Shown here in pieces: positions 18,736 to 28,280 of a stretch of DNA of 64,000 nt. Each line of letters starts with the position of its first letter. Positions within the stretch are counted from its first letter, which is position 1. The position numbers were made by a program, and so were the translations under genes. Under the pieces are notes generated by a model. The model was not told the origin of the DNA and did not search any database. It worked only from the letters and a program-made list of their open reading frames with translations. This DNA is from an uncultured Piscirickettsiaceae bacterium (lineage in GTDB: Bacteria > Pseudomonadota > Gammaproteobacteria > Methylococcales > Cycloclasticaceae), in assembly GCA_913061075.1 (NCBI GenBank), contig CAJXSK010000004.1, positions 124,001 through 188,000 of the forward strand, given 5' to 3'.

Positions 18736-19110
18736 TTATTTGGATTTATAAGAAGCGTAAGCGAAAAGCGTCCAAGCAATTAGAAAGAAGACGCCACCGA
18801 TGGGGGTGATGGCGCCAAGAACTTTAATGCCTGTGAGGCTTAGTGCGTATAGGCTGCCAGAAAAAACAATGATCCCTGCAAACATTAACCAGCCAGCTTT
18901 AACGAGCAGGCGAGCGTTGTTTTGTTGAGCAAATAGGCCAATCAGAATTAACCCAATACTGTGCCACATTTGGTAGTCAACAGCGGTGTGAAATATCGAA
19001 AGATGTTCAGCGGATAAGGAGTTTTTTAGGCCATGTGCGCCAAACGCGCCGAAGGCAACAGCAAGAAAAGCTAATGTTGCGCCCAGTGTGATAAAAGGTG
19101 ATTTGTGCAT
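18736..19110 (-). CDS. DUF423 family small membrane protein
   Basis: A 124-residue integral membrane protein with four predicted helices. The motif AFGAFGAHGLKNSL near residues 20-34 is the DUF423/YgdD hallmark, followed by YQMWHSIGLILIGLF and a C-terminal GG-rich helix. No function is established for the family. It sits within the tight minus-strand operon between moaB (6 bp) and pepN (5 bp). Confidence 0.9.
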   Translation of the reverse strand: MHKSPFITLGATLAFLAVAFGAFGAHGLKNSLSAEHLSIFHTAVDYQMWHSIGLILIGLFAQQNNARLLVKAGWLMFAGIIVFSGSLYALSLTGIKVLGAITPIGGVFFLIAWTLFAYASYKSK

Positions 19111-19115
19111 ATGGT

Positions 19116-19640
19116 TTATTTTTCAAGCAGTCGGGGCATTACCTCAACAAGATTACATGGGCGGGTTCTATAATCCAATTGTGCACTGATTAGTTTGTCC
19201 CATGCGGTTCTACAGGCACCAGAAGAACCGGGCACACAGAATATATAGTGCCCATTTGCAACGCCAGCAATCGCACGTGATTGGATGGTTGATGTGCCGA
19301 TCTCCTCATATGAAATACTGCGAAAAACCTCGCCAAAACCATTAAGCTCTTTGTCCAACAAAGGTTGTACTGCTTCTGGTGTTCCATCTCGCCCAGTAAC
19401 GCCAGTGCCGCCGGTTGAAATAATGGCGTTGATCACAGGGTCTGCAATCCATTCGGACATTTTTTCGCGTATTAAATAAATATCGTCGGCGACAATGGCT
19501 TTTTCATGACATTGATGTCCGGCTGCTGTTAGCTTATTAACGAGCGTTTTGCCTGATGTGTCAGTCTCTTCTGTACGAGAGTCTGAGACGACCATGATGG
19601 CAATATTGAGCGGAAGAAATTCACGTTCTTGTTTAGACAT
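19116..19640 (-). CDS. moaB: Molybdenum cofactor biosynthesis protein MoaB
   Basis: A 174-residue MoaB/MogA-fold protein, involved in adenylylation of molybdopterin during molybdenum cofactor synthesis. The conserved segments are IAIMVVSDSRTEETDTSGK near the N-terminus and ISTGGTGVTGRDGTPEAV at about 94-111, followed by FCVPGSSGACRTAW. The length is normal for MoaB. Other Moco genes are not adjacent, but the MOSC gene about 5 kb upstream in this window is a possible cofactor user. Embedded in the minus operon behind the protease gene with 4 bp between. Confidence 0.93.
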   Translation of the reverse strand: MSKQEREFLPLNIAIMVVSDSRTEETDTSGKTLVNKLTAAGHQCHEKAIVADDIYLIREKMSEWIADPVINAIISTGGTGVTGRDGTPEAVQPLLDKELNGFGEVFRSISYEEIGTSTIQSRAIAGVANGHYIFCVPGSSGACRTAWDKLISAQLDYRTRPCNLVEVMPRLLEK

Positions 19641-19644
19641 AGGG

Positions 19645-21012
19645 TTACCTGATTAGGATGAAAAAAGCGCTATTCTCACGTTGAATATTAAGCAACAAAG
19701 AAGGTTTTCCTTTAGTAAAATTAATAAGATCTACGATACTTTTAACGCTGATACGGTTGGCCGTTCTAATAATATCCCCTTTACGTAAACCTGCATTCCA
19801 TGCAACTGAATTACGTGTGACAGCGAGTAATTTAACGCCAAATTTAATATGGCCTTGTTTATCTTGGTCAGATAAATTTGATAAAGTGGCGCCTGACAGT
19901 TTTTTGTGAACACGACTTCCTTCTGATGTGGCTGTTTTCTTTTTAGCTATTCTAAGAAAAATGGTTTCTTGCCTGGCGTTCCTAAGTATGTTGAGTTTAG
20001 CGGCATCCCCAACGCTTAATAGGCCAAGGCTATTACGTAAACTAGCACTATTTTTTACTGCTCTATCGTTGATAGATAATACGATGTCGCCGGAGCGTAA
20101 TCCTGCTTTTTCTGCAGGCGAGCTTTTTTGCACCTGACTAATAATCGCGCCGCTGTTACGCGATAAGTTGAATGCTTGTGCTAAGTCGGGCGTTAAATCT
20201 TGAACATTAATACCAATTTGCCCTCTATTAACTTCGCCAAATTTAACCAATTGGTTTTTTAAACTAATGGCCATATTGCTAGGGATAGCAAAGCCGATGC
20301 CCACGTTGCCGCCGCCAGGCGCGATAATGGCGGTATTAATGCCAATCAATTCACCTTTAAGGTTAATGAGTGCGCCCCCAGAGTTGCCGGGGTTGATAGA
20401 TGCGTCAGTTTGAATAAAGTCCTCATATCCTTCAATACCTAAGCCGGTTCGGCCTAGGGCACTAACAATGCCAGATGTGACGGTTTGGCCAAGGCCAAAA
20501 GGGTTACCAATAGCAACGACAAAGTCGCCAACGCGTAACTTGTCTGAGTCTGAGATAGACAGCTGAACTAGATTTTTTGCATTTATTCGGATAACGGCTA
20601 CATCTGATTCGAGGTCACTACCAACAACTTTTGCGCTAAAGCTTCTGCCGTCTCGCAAGGTGACTGTGATTTCATCGGCTTTATCTATAACGTGATGGTT
20701 GGTGAGAATGTAGCCTTTGCTGTCATCAATAATAATGCCTGAACCAAGGCTTTGTGAGGAACGTTTTCTTGGTTGATTTGGTATTTTAAAAAATCGGCGG
20801 AAAAAGGGGTCGCGTAACAGAGGGTTCTCACGCTCTTTAATAGAGGTTTTGGTGGCGATATTAACGACGGCAGGCGTCACTTTCTCTAAAATAGGTGCAA
20901 GACTAGGGAGTGGTGTCTCACCTATAAAGCTAGGTAGCGCTGCGATAGAAGTGCCGCTATTTAATAGCAACATTAACGCAATAAATAAGCCAATATTTGT
21001 ACGTTTTGTCAT
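19645..21012 (-). CDS. Do-family periplasmic serine protease (DegP/DegQ-like)
   Basis: A 455-residue HtrA-type protease acting on unfolded periplasmic proteins. A signal peptide covers about residues 1-24. The trypsin-like domain has catalytic His in TNHHVID (about residue 106), Asp in ESDVAVIRI (about 136) and Ser in INPGNSGGAL (about 211). Two PDZ domains follow (about 255-345 and 375-455), the second rather degenerate. The length and two PDZ domains match DegQ/DegP rather than DegS. First but one gene of the six-gene minus operon. Whether it is DegP or DegQ cannot be decided. Confidence 0.92.
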   Translation of the reverse strand: MTKRTNIGLFIALMLLLNSGTSIAALPSFIGETPLPSLAPILEKVTPAVVNIATKTSIKERENPLLRDPFFRRFFKIPNQPRKRSSQSLGSGIIIDDSKGYILTNHHVIDKADEITVTLRDGRSFSAKVVGSDLESDVAVIRINAKNLVQLSISDSDKLRVGDFVVAIGNPFGLGQTVTSGIVSALGRTGLGIEGYEDFIQTDASINPGNSGGALINLKGELIGINTAIIAPGGGNVGIGFAIPSNMAISLKNQLVKFGEVNRGQIGINVQDLTPDLAQAFNLSRNSGAIISQVQKSSPAEKAGLRSGDIVLSINDRAVKNSASLRNSLGLLSVGDAAKLNILRNARQETIFLRIAKKKTATSEGSRVHKKLSGATLSNLSDQDKQGHIKFGVKLLAVTRNSVAWNAGLRKGDIIRTANRISVKSIVDLINFTKGKPSLLLNIQRENSAFFILIR

Positions 21013-21024
21013 TTGCTTTTTTTA

Positions 21025-21444
21025 TTAATTATCAACATCGTCTGCATCAACTTGCCCACTCATTCGTCGGCGAATATGTGACCAAGACATGCCTGTGGCC
21101 AATATAAGACATAAGATGATTTGAGTAATGTATGTAACGGCTTCTATATTATCTGTAGAGACAAGACCCCAATCAATAATCATCCAGAACAGCGTGCCAA
21201 ATACGGCGACTGCTAAAACAATGCCAATAATGCCTAATGAACGTAAGGTGGCACGTATAAAGATAATCCAGCCAACCAGTAAAAGGATGCCAGCAAACGC
21301 TTTAACTGGGTTTATGTCAGGTAAAGGTATTATGGCCCAGTCGTAAAATGAGGTGCCTGTTGGGTTGTAACTAGCAAAAACCAACACCATTGCAATGACG
21401 AATCGGGTGATAAAGTTTAACCACGAAAATTGATTTGTTTTCAA
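21025..21444 (-). CDS. Four-helix membrane protein, DUF6524-like
   Basis: A 139-residue integral membrane protein with about four hydrophobic helices. The motif ASYNPTGTSFYDWAI in the first loop is what I recall from the DUF6524 family of proteobacteria; no function is known. The C-terminal tail is short and acidic (VDADDVDN). It appears to be the first gene of the minus operon that continues through the protease, moaB, DUF423, pepN and ogt, with gaps of 1 to 13 bp. The promoter should lie in the 200-bp spacer upstream. Confidence 0.8.
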   Translation of the reverse strand: MKTNQFSWLNFITRFVIAMVLVFASYNPTGTSFYDWAIIPLPDINPVKAFAGILLLVGWIIFIRATLRSLGIIGIVLAVAVFGTLFWMIIDWGLVSTDNIEAVTYITQIILCLILATGMSWSHIRRRMSGQVDADDVDN

Positions 21445-21644
21445 CGTTAAGAACCAGTCTGATTATGTTAGATAAGTATTCTAACCGAAAAATAATCCTC
21501 AGAAGAGATGTAAGAGACTAAAAACGGTGATGCGTAACGTGACAGGATTCGCATAATGATTCAATGGGTAGGGGTGAAGCTAGCAGTTTCAGGTAAGTAA
21601 CCTACACTTTAAAGACAATAACTTTAATTAGTGGCCATGTTTTT

Positions 21645-24600
21645 ATGAGCGCGATGTTGAAACCTAAAGATTTAAATTTACTAAAGCGTTTTATTCCGCT
21701 GAATACGCTGTCTGATGAGCAATTTGCACAATTAATTAGCGAGTTGGATATTGAGGAGGTTGAAAAAGGTGGTTTGGTATTTGATCAGGGTGATTTTACA
21801 AAAGAATTCATCTATTTAATCAGTGGAAGTATTGCGCTATATGCCGGCGAAATGGAAATGGAAGTCATCACCACGGGGTCAGAAGCGGCTAGATTCGCTA
21901 TCGCTCATCAATTGCCTCGTAAAGTAAAAGGCGCGGCTAAAACCAAGTCACGCATTGTTCGCGTACCCACCAACAAGTTAGATAAAGAAAAAAAACCTAA
22001 GCCGGCTGAGACCTACATGGTTGATGAGCAGGCTAGCCAAGGTGGTGATTGGATGGCAACGATGTTGCAATCCCCTGTATTTCAAAAACTGCCCGCTGCT
22101 AATTTGCAAAAAGTGATGATGAAAATGGAAGAGGTTGCTTTTGAGCCAGGTCAAATGGTTGTTAAGCAAGGTGATCCGGCAGATTATTACTATATTATCA
22201 AACAAGGTACTTGTGAGTTAACTAGGCAATCAGGAAAAGATTCAAAACCTATTAAATTGGCTGAACTGCATGACTGTGCGAGCTTTGGTGAAGATGCATT
22301 GCTATCTGATGCGCCACGTAATGTAACAGTCACAATGAAGGGCAACGGGCAATTGCTAAGATTGACTAAGGAAGATTTCATTACGTTGGTGAAAGAGCCT
22401 GTTTTGCAATATGTGGATTTCGATGAGGCAAGTGGAAAGGTACAAGAAGGCGCGGCGTGGTTAGATGTTCGTGATGCTGATATATATAAAGATGGGCATA
22501 TAGAAGAGAGTAACAATATTCCGTTCTTTTCGTTACGCATGAAAATCAGTGCGTTAAAGCATGATCAGTTGCAATTACTGGTTTGCGAAAACGGTAGAAC
22601 AAGTGAGGCAGCTGCCTTTTTATTGCTAAAGTTTGGTTTTAATGCGTTGATTTTAAAAGGTGGAATGGATGCAATTAAAACAATTAAAAAGAAGACAGAA
22701 AAAACGTCCAACGTAAACGTTACGCCATCAGAAAAAGAGCCGGTTATTCAGGCTGAGGTAACAGAATTACCATCGAAGGATGATTTGTTGGGGGAAGCGC
22801 AACATAAGATTAGTGAATTGGAAGCGCTTTGTGCGACTCTAAATGAAGAACAAAACCAAATTTCATTAGAGCGAGATGCGTTACAGAAAGATAAAAACTC
22901 ACACAATGAATTACTGGCCACATCTCAATCCACGTTGACGTTATATAAAGAGCAAATTGAAGCGTTGGAAAAAGCGCAGCTAAATTTGGGCAATGAATAT
23001 CAAGAAGTACTGAAAAAAACAGCCCAGGAAAAAAACAACCTTGAAGATCAACTAAAAGGTGCTCAAGAAAAGTTGGTTGCTCTGGAAAGAAATGTGCTTG
23101 AAGAAAACAATAGTAGCGAATTGTTGCAGCAACAACTTAAAGACCTAAATAACGAATTACAAACAAAAGACCAGGAGCTTGAAAAGCAATGTAAGGCGCT
23201 AAATATAGCTCAAAGCAAGTTAACTGATTCGGAGCAAGAGGTATCTAAACGCTTGGCCTTGCTAGAAAAAGAAAATCAACAACTTAATCTTGATAAAGAA
23301 AAGTTAGGTAAAGAGCGAGAGTTGGCTAATACGAATTTGAAAGCTCTTGAAGAAGAAAAGGTTGAATTTCAAAAAACGATTGAATTGCATGCCGAAACCA
23401 GTGGAACAGAAAATGCAGAACTGGTTGAAAAAGCCCAAACATTAGAATCTGAAAAAGCGGCGTTAGAACGCGAGGTTGTAGAAGCAAGGAGCTGTCAGGC
23501 ATCATTAAAGGAACAAGTTGATAGTTTAAGCAATGACTTAAAGAGCAAAGATGATGAAATTCAAAAGCAGTTTAATAACCTAGATAAGGTTCAAGTTGAA
23601 TTAGCCGAAGAAAAGCAAAAAACAGGTGACCGTTTGGAGTCGCTTGAAAAAGAAAATCGTCAACTTATTAATGATAAAACCTGGTTAGGTGATGAGTGTG
23701 AAGCTGTTAATAAGACGATGAGTGCGCTAAAAAGGGAAAATGCTGATCTACAAAAAAAGGTTGAATCACATAACGAATCAAAAGATGTAGAAAGCACGAA
23801 TTCGGCGAAAAGAATTGTTGAATTACAGTCTGAAAAGATGGCTCTTGAAGAGCGACTATTAGTTTTAGAGGAGCAGCTTAGTTCAGTTAATTCAGAAACT
23901 AGCAATTTAAACGATAAGCTTTCTGATGCTCATTCTTTACTTGATGAGCAATCAAATAAAAATAAAACATTATTGGTTACACTGGCCGAATATGAAAAGA
24001 AAACTGAAAAGAATAATGTTCTTCATGAAAAGCTGGATAAGCTTGAAGAGTCTCAGCGGTTGGATAATACAAAATTGTATGAGTTGTCTGGCAAAAATGA
24101 ATCGTTACAAGATAAGCTTGAAAGGGAGCGGCAACAACTCACGGAGGTTCAAGCCAAGCTAGATGAGTCTATAAATGAAGTCGGTCGATTAAAAAGCCAA
24201 AAATCATCGCAGTCTGACGAATCTGAAGATTATGCTAATCAGGTGGCTGAAGTTGAAAAGTTATCAAAAGAGCTAGCTAATGCTAAAGAAAATGAAGAGG
24301 CTGTTAGAGGTAGCTTTGACGAGCTAGGTGAACGGGTTGTTACGCTAGAAAAGCAATTAGACAAAGCTTATTCTGTAATTGAAACCGTTCAAGCTGATTT
24401 AGATAAAGAGCGTGGAGTTATTTCTGAATTAAATGTGCAGTTAAAGTCGGCCGAACAGTTGGCGCAAGATTCAAAAGGCACGATGGACATGTTAACTACT
24501 GAGAAACAATCAATGGAGGATGGTCTTAAGCAACAGTTGAATGATCTTAAGAACGAGCTTATTACAGAGCAAGAAGTTAGAAAAGTTGCAGCGAAAGGTT

Positions 24601-25358
24601 TATCTGATGTTGAGCTAAGTTCTGAAGCATTATCATCAACGGTTGATCGCCTAACTGAAGAGCTACAACAGGTAAAAGTTAGCAAGCAAGCGGATGTTGA
24701 ACGGATAAGGCAGCTTGAAAAAAGTCTACTTGAGAATGACCAAAAAAGTTCAGATGGGATCGGTAAAGTAGAAGCATTGGAGAGTGAGTTAGCTGACGAA
24801 AAATTAGCAAATGAAGAGAAAGTTCAACAATTAACGTTGTCTTTACAGTCATCACAAAAAGAGATGGGTGCCTTGTCATTAAAGCTAGATGAGCTATTGG
24901 ATGCTAAAACAAGGTTAGAAAATGAAAAAATCTCAATGGACCAAAAAGTTGCGTTGTATGAGCAAAACAAACAAGCATTAACAGACAATATTAAATCACT
25001 TGAAGAAAAGCTTTCAAAACCGGAAGAAAGCCAGGAAACATCGGAAAAAATTAAGTTATTGGAAGAGCAGCTTGATGAGGCTAAAACTGCCCTAGTGGAT
25101 ATGGAGATCAAGTTTGATAATATCGATGAAGAAACGAAGAGTGAAGGTGCTGAAGATAGCGAGTTATTAGCTGTCAAATCAGAATTGTTGTTGGTTCGAG
25201 AACAAACAGAAGGCGATATTGCTGCAATGAAAGAGATGTTGGACAATAGTAATAAAATGAATCTGGCATTGAAAAAAGAGCTATTATCTTTGCAGGCGGC
25301 TTCAAATGAAGCAAATTTACAAGAACCACAAAAAAAGAAAAAAGGGTTGTGGAGATAG
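21645..25358 (+). CDS. Giant cNMP-binding / rhodanese / coiled-coil protein
   Basis: A 1237-residue soluble protein. Residues 10-110 look like a first cyclic-nucleotide-binding fold (GLVFDQGDFTKEFIYLISG). Residues 140-255 form a better conserved second one whose phosphate-binding cassette is SFGEDALLSDAPRNVTV (213-229). Residues 262-345 are a rhodanese domain with active-site loop C314-ENGRTS. From about 380 to 1225 the sequence is an almost unbroken heptad-rich coiled coil of Glu, Lys, Leu and Gln, ending KKKKGLWR. No signal peptide or membrane segment is visible. The start is ATG 21645 (an ATG also follows at codon 4). It overlaps the Rieske gene by 10 bp, suggesting a functional pair. Role unknown: possibly a ligand-responsive scaffold. 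Confidence 0.85.
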   Translation: MSAMLKPKDLNLLKRFIPLNTLSDEQFAQLISELDIEEVEKGGLVFDQGDFTKEFIYLISGSIALYAGEMEMEVITTGSEAARFAIAHQLPRKVKGAAKTKSRIVRVPTNKLDKEKKPKPAETYMVDEQASQGGDWMATMLQSPVFQKLPAANLQKVMMKMEEVAFEPGQMVVKQGDPADYYYIIKQGTCELTRQSGKDSKPIKLAELHDCASFGEDALLSDAPRNVTVTMKGNGQLLRLTKEDFITLVKEPVLQYVDFDEASGKVQEGAAWLDVRDADIYKDGHIEESNNIPFFSLRMKISALKHDQLQLLVCENGRTSEAAAFLLLKFGFNALILKGGMDAIKTIKKKTEKTSNVNVTPSEKEPVIQAEVTELPSKDDLLGEAQHKISELEALCATLNEEQNQISLERDALQKDKNSHNELLATSQSTLTLYKEQIEALEKAQLNLGNEYQEVLKKTAQEKNNLEDQLKGAQEKLVALERNVLEENNSSELLQQQLKDLNNELQTKDQELEKQCKALNIAQSKLTDSEQEVSKRLALLEKENQQLNLDKEKLGKERELANTNLKALEEEKVEFQKTIELHAETSGTENAELVEKAQTLESEKAALEREVVEARSCQASLKEQVDSLSNDLKSKDDEIQKQFNNLDKVQVELAEEKQKTGDRLESLEKENRQLINDKTWLGDECEAVNKTMSALKRENADLQKKVESHNESKDVESTNSAKRIVELQSEKMALEERLLVLEEQLSSVNSETSNLNDKLSDAHSLLDEQSNKNKTLLVTLAEYEKKTEKNNVLHEKLDKLEESQRLDNTKLYELSGKNESLQDKLERERQQLTEVQAKLDESINEVGRLKSQKSSQSDESEDYANQVAEVEKLSKELANAKENEEAVRGSFDELGERVVTLEKQLDKAYSVIETVQADLDKERGVISELNVQLKSAEQLAQDSKGTMDMLTTEKQSMEDGLKQQLNDLKNELITEQEVRKVAAKGLSDVELSSEALSSTVDRLTEELQQVKVSKQADVERIRQLEKSLLENDQKSSDGIGKVEALESELADEKLANEEKVQQLTLSLQSSQKEMGALSLKLDELLDAKTRLENEKISMDQKVALYEQNKQALTDNIKSLEEKLSKPEESQETSEKIKLLEEQLDEAKTALVDMEIKFDNIDEETKSEGAEDSELLAVKSELLLVREQTEGDIAAMKEMLDNSNKMNLALKKELLSLQAASNEANLQEPQKKKKGLWR

Positions 25359-25726
25359 ATACAGTTATAGATCAGGGTGCGGAGTTTTTTTTAGCAGGTG
25401 ATGTTTTTGACTTGGATGTTATGGCCTCTAGAGCATTTTGTGTCGAGGTGGGAGATAATCAGCTCGAAGGTTTTTTTGTTCGAGCGGAAAACGGCGATTT
25501 ATTTGCCTATAAGAATAGTTGTCCGCATACGGGCGCGCCTCTTAACTGGACGCCTGATCAGTTTTTAACATCATCGGGTCGTTATATTCAATGTTCTATT
25601 CATGGTGCAATGTTTAAGCTTGAGTCGGGGGAATGTTTTGCGGGGCCGTGTTCGGGAAAATTTTTACAAGCAATGAAGGTGGTTGAGCGCGAAGGACAGG
25701 CTTTTGTCGGAGCTGAAAGCTTATAG
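25349..25726 (+). CDS. Small Rieske-type [2Fe-2S] protein
   Basis: A 125-residue protein with a complete Rieske cluster motif: C-P-H (CPHTGAPLNW, about residues 56-65) and, about 18 residues later, C-S-I-H (CSIHGAMFKLESG). This gives the C-x-H...C-x2-H ligand set. It has no transmembrane anchor or signal peptide, so it is a soluble ferredoxin-like Rieske such as those feeding dioxygenases or nitrite reductases. The start is GTG at 25349, inside the last codons of the preceding gene (10 bp overlap), so expression is translationally coupled to it. No oxygenase gene is nearby. It is followed by a strong terminator. Confidence 0.88.
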   Translation: MEIDTVIDQGAEFFLAGDVFDLDVMASRAFCVEVGDNQLEGFFVRAENGDLFAYKNSCPHTGAPLNWTPDQFLTSSGRYIQCSIHGAMFKLESGECFAGPCSGKFLQAMKVVEREGQAFVGAESL

Positions 25727-25744
25727 CATGAGGCTTTAATTTGG

Positions 25745-25786
25745 AATCATAAAAAAACCCGTCTATTGACGGGTTTTTTTATGATT
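25745..25786. terminator. Bidirectional rho-independent terminator
   Basis: A near-perfect inverted repeat: AACCCGTC pairs with GACGGGTT across a 4-base loop, flanked by seven A on the left and seven T on the right, with further pairing outward (AATCAT/ATGATT). It serves both the plus-strand cNMP-Rieske operon and the minus-strand rpmB-rpmG operon, which converge here. Confidence 0.93.
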
Positions 25787-25803
25787 CAGTTGCACAGAGT
25801 AAG

Positions 25804-25959
25804 CTATTTTATTTTAGCTTCTTTATACATAACGTGTTGCCTAATGGTTGGGTCAAACTTTTTGATCTCCATTTTTTCTGGCATGGTGCGTTTGTTTTTT
25901 GTAGTTGTATAAAAGTGCCCAGTTTTGGCGCTAGAAACTAATTTAATTTTCTCTCTCAT
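25804..25959 (-). CDS. rpmG: 50S ribosomal protein L33
   Basis: A 51-residue ribosomal protein too short for ordinary gene calling. It begins [20 protein letters not shown] and ends with [13 protein letters not shown]. Length and basic composition are exactly those of L33. It lacks the four zinc cysteines, so it is the zinc-independent (C-minus) form. It lies 9 bp after rpmB on the same strand, the conserved rpmB-rpmG pair of the large ribosomal subunit. Confidence 0.96.
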   Translation of the reverse strand: MREKIKLVSSAKTGHFYTTTKNKRTMPEKMEIKKFDPTIRQHVMYKEAKIK

Positions 25960-25968
25960 GATGTGTCC

Positions 25969-26205
25969 TTATACCTTGTCGCCACGTGAGCGAATTTCTG
26001 CTAACACTTTATCAATGCCGCGTTTGTCAATTGTGCGAAGGCCATTGGCTGAAACACGTAAGCGAACCCAGCGGTTTTCGCTTTCCACCCAAAAACGGTG
26101 GTGGTGTAAATTAGGTTCAAAACGACGACGTGTTCTGTTAAGCGCATGTGAAACATTGTTTCCTGACATTGGGCGCTTGCCGGTGACTTGGCATACTTTA
26201 GACAT
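25969..26205 (-). CDS. rpmB: 50S ribosomal protein L28
   Basis: A 78-residue L28 protein of the large subunit. It begins [20 protein letters not shown], the conserved L28 start, followed by the basic [17 protein letters not shown] segment. The single early cysteine does not form a zinc site, again the zinc-independent form, matching rpmG. First gene of the rpmB-rpmG pair; its promoter must lie in the 130-bp spacer before radC. Confidence 0.96.
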   Translation of the reverse strand: MSKVCQVTGKRPMSGNNVSHALNRTRRRFEPNLHHHRFWVESENRWVRLRVSANGLRTIDKRGIDKVLAEIRSRGDKV

Positions 26206-26335
26206 GATAAAACCTCAGTTATTTTTTAATTGAATAGCAAATTGCTACGAAACGGTGCGAATTTATACCAGAATTGATTATTTGAGTAAAGAAAAATCGG
26301 TTTTTTTTAGCGAATGTGTGACGCAAGCTGGTTAA

Positions 26336-27016
26336 TCATATCAGACCTCTTTCCGCTAAAGAAACAACGTCATGGGAACCAATGACAAGGTGGTCCAGGG
26401 TTCGAACGTCAATCAAGTTTAGAGCGCTCTTGAGCTGGGTAGTTATATCGATGTCTGAACGACTCGGTTCAGGGTTGCCCGATGGATGATTGTGAGCAAA
26501 AATTACTGCAGCAGCATTATGCTTAAGCGTCGCTCTGACGACTTCTCTTGGGTGTACGCTTGCGTTATCAATCGTGCCGAAAAATAGTTCCTCATAACAA
26601 ATGACTTGATGTTTATTGTCTAGAAATAGGCAGGCAAATATTTCTTGTTGTTTATGCGCCAAGTGGCCTAGAAGAAACTTTTTTGTATCTTCAGGGTTGT
26701 TAGTAACGTTTCTTTTCTGGATGGTTTCTTGAAGATGTCTGCGCGCCATTTCTAGTACGGCTTGTAGTTGTACGTATTTTGCAGCGCCTAAGCCGTGGCC
26801 TTCGCAGAATTCATTTTGGCTTGCGTGCATTAAGTTTTTTAATGAGCCGAATTGCGTTAACAGAGATCTCGATAAATCAACAGCGCTTTGTCCTTTAACG
26901 CCTGTTCTAAGAAAAATAGCCAATAACTCAGCATCTGAAAGCGATGCGGGCCCACGTTGTAATAATTTTTCACGTGGGCGTTCGTGCGCAGGCCAATCCG
27001 TAATAGGCATATTCAT
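26336..27016 (-). CDS. radC: RadC family JAB/MPN+ protein
   Basis: A 226-residue protein of the RadC family. A helix-hairpin-helix-like N-terminus (about residues 15-90, [14 protein letters not shown]) is followed by a JAB/MPN+ metalloprotease-like domain. Its metal motif H-x-H-x10-D reads [14 protein letters not shown] near residues 170-185, with the upstream Glu/His in SVHPREVV. Despite the name, radC was historically mislabelled and a DNA-repair role is unproven. It is divergent from coaBC with 55 bp between, and sits between rpmB and coaBC as in Pseudomonas. Confidence 0.93.
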   Translation of the reverse strand: MNMPITDWPAHERPREKLLQRGPASLSDAELLAIFLRTGVKGQSAVDLSRSLLTQFGSLKNLMHASQNEFCEGHGLGAAKYVQLQAVLEMARRHLQETIQKRNVTNNPEDTKKFLLGHLAHKQQEIFACLFLDNKHQVICYEELFFGTIDNASVHPREVVRATLKHNAAAVIFAHNHPSGNPEPSRSDIDITTQLKSALNLIDVRTLDHLVIGSHDVVSLAERGLI

Positions 27017-27071
27017 TCCATGAAGAGTTTGTCATAATGTAGCATAGTATTCTTTTAAGAGTTGAAAGCTG

Positions 27072-28280
27072 GTGAGTAAACTACAGAATCGTCGAATATT
27101 GCTTGGGGTTACAGGCGGCATAGCAGCGTATAAAGCGGCTGAGTTTTTGCGCGTGTGCCAAACATTAGGCGCTAAAGTGAGAGTGGTGATGACACCCGCA
27201 GCTACTGAGTTTGTGACGCCGCTTACGTTCCAGGCATTATCGGGCATGCCGGTTCATACAAAACTGTTAGACGCAGAACAAGAAGCCGGTATGGGGCATA
27301 TAAGTCTCGCAAGGTGGGCGGATGTGATTATTGTGGCCCCTGCGAGTGCCGATTTTGTTGCGCGGCTAGCATCAGGAATGGCTAATGATTTGTTGTCGAC
27401 AGTTGTGTTGGCGTCGACAAAAAAATTAATGTTGGCACCTGCGATGAACCAAGTGATGTATACAGACGAAAAAACGCAGCAGAACTTAGCTAAATTAGCG
27501 GAGCTGGGAGCAACTATTTTAGGCCCCGATGCAGGCCTGCAAGCCTGTGGTGATGTTGGATTCGGCCGCATGCTGGAACCTGAAGCGTTGGCTGAAGAGA
27601 TTATGAATTATTTTCACACAGGTGAGTTGGCCGGCTTGAAGGTTTTGCTAACAGCGGGGCCTACACGAGAGGCGATAGATCCTGTGCGTTACATTAGTAA
27701 CCACAGTTCTGGAAAAATGGGGTATTCGGTGGCACAGGCTTGTGTTGAAGCTGGGGCGACCGTTACCCTCGTTTCTGGCCCTGTGCAAATAGAGCCACCT
27801 TCAGGCGTTGAAACGTTGGATGTTGTCAGTGCTGAAGATATGTTTGAAACTGTAATGGCTCGGTCAAAAGAAGCGGATATATTTATTGCCGCGGCAGCGG
27901 TGGCAGATTATACGCCGTTGAATGTAGAGAGCCATAAAGTTAAAAAGAACAAATCAGAAATTCAACTAAACTTAAGCAAAACCAAAGACATTTTGCAAAA
28001 AGTCGCTGGTCTGCCGGCTGCACCTTTTTGCGTGGGGTTTGCCGCAGAGACAGAAAACGTTGAAGAATATGCACGAGTTAAGCTCGACAAAAAGAAGCTG
28101 GATATGGTGGCTGCTAACCTAGTGGGGGTGGAAGACAGTGGGTTTAATAGTGATAATAATGCGCTGACAGTTTTATGGTCAAATGGACGTGCTGAACTGG
28201 GTAGTAAACCGAAGTCAGCATTGGCAAAGGAATTGGTTACATTGATAGCGAAAAGGTTTTATGAAAAAAATTCAGTTTAA
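27072..28280 (+). CDS. coaBC: Bifunctional phosphopantothenoylcysteine decarboxylase / phosphopantothenate-cysteine ligase
   Basis: A 402-residue fusion enzyme of coenzyme A synthesis. The N-terminal flavoprotein CoaC half (about 1-190) starts [20 protein letters not shown] and contains the substrate-binding PAMNQVMY motif and the essential cysteine in [12 protein letters not shown] (about residue 157). The C-terminal CoaB ligase half starts [20 protein letters not shown] and includes the SGKMGY and AAAVADYTP segments. The start is GTG at 27072 with only a weak ribosome site. It overlaps dut by 20 bp, which indicates coupling. Confidence 0.95.
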   Translation: MSKLQNRRILLGVTGGIAAYKAAEFLRVCQTLGAKVRVVMTPAATEFVTPLTFQALSGMPVHTKLLDAEQEAGMGHISLARWADVIIVAPASADFVARLASGMANDLLSTVVLASTKKLMLAPAMNQVMYTDEKTQQNLAKLAELGATILGPDAGLQACGDVGFGRMLEPEALAEEIMNYFHTGELAGLKVLLTAGPTREAIDPVRYISNHSSGKMGYSVAQACVEAGATVTLVSGPVQIEPPSGVETLDVVSAEDMFETVMARSKEADIFIAAAAVADYTPLNVESHKVKKNKSEIQLNLSKTKDILQKVAGLPAAPFCVGFAAETENVEEYARVKLDKKKLDMVAANLVGVEDSGFNSDNNALTVLWSNGRAELGSKPKSALAKELVTLIAKRFYEKNSV

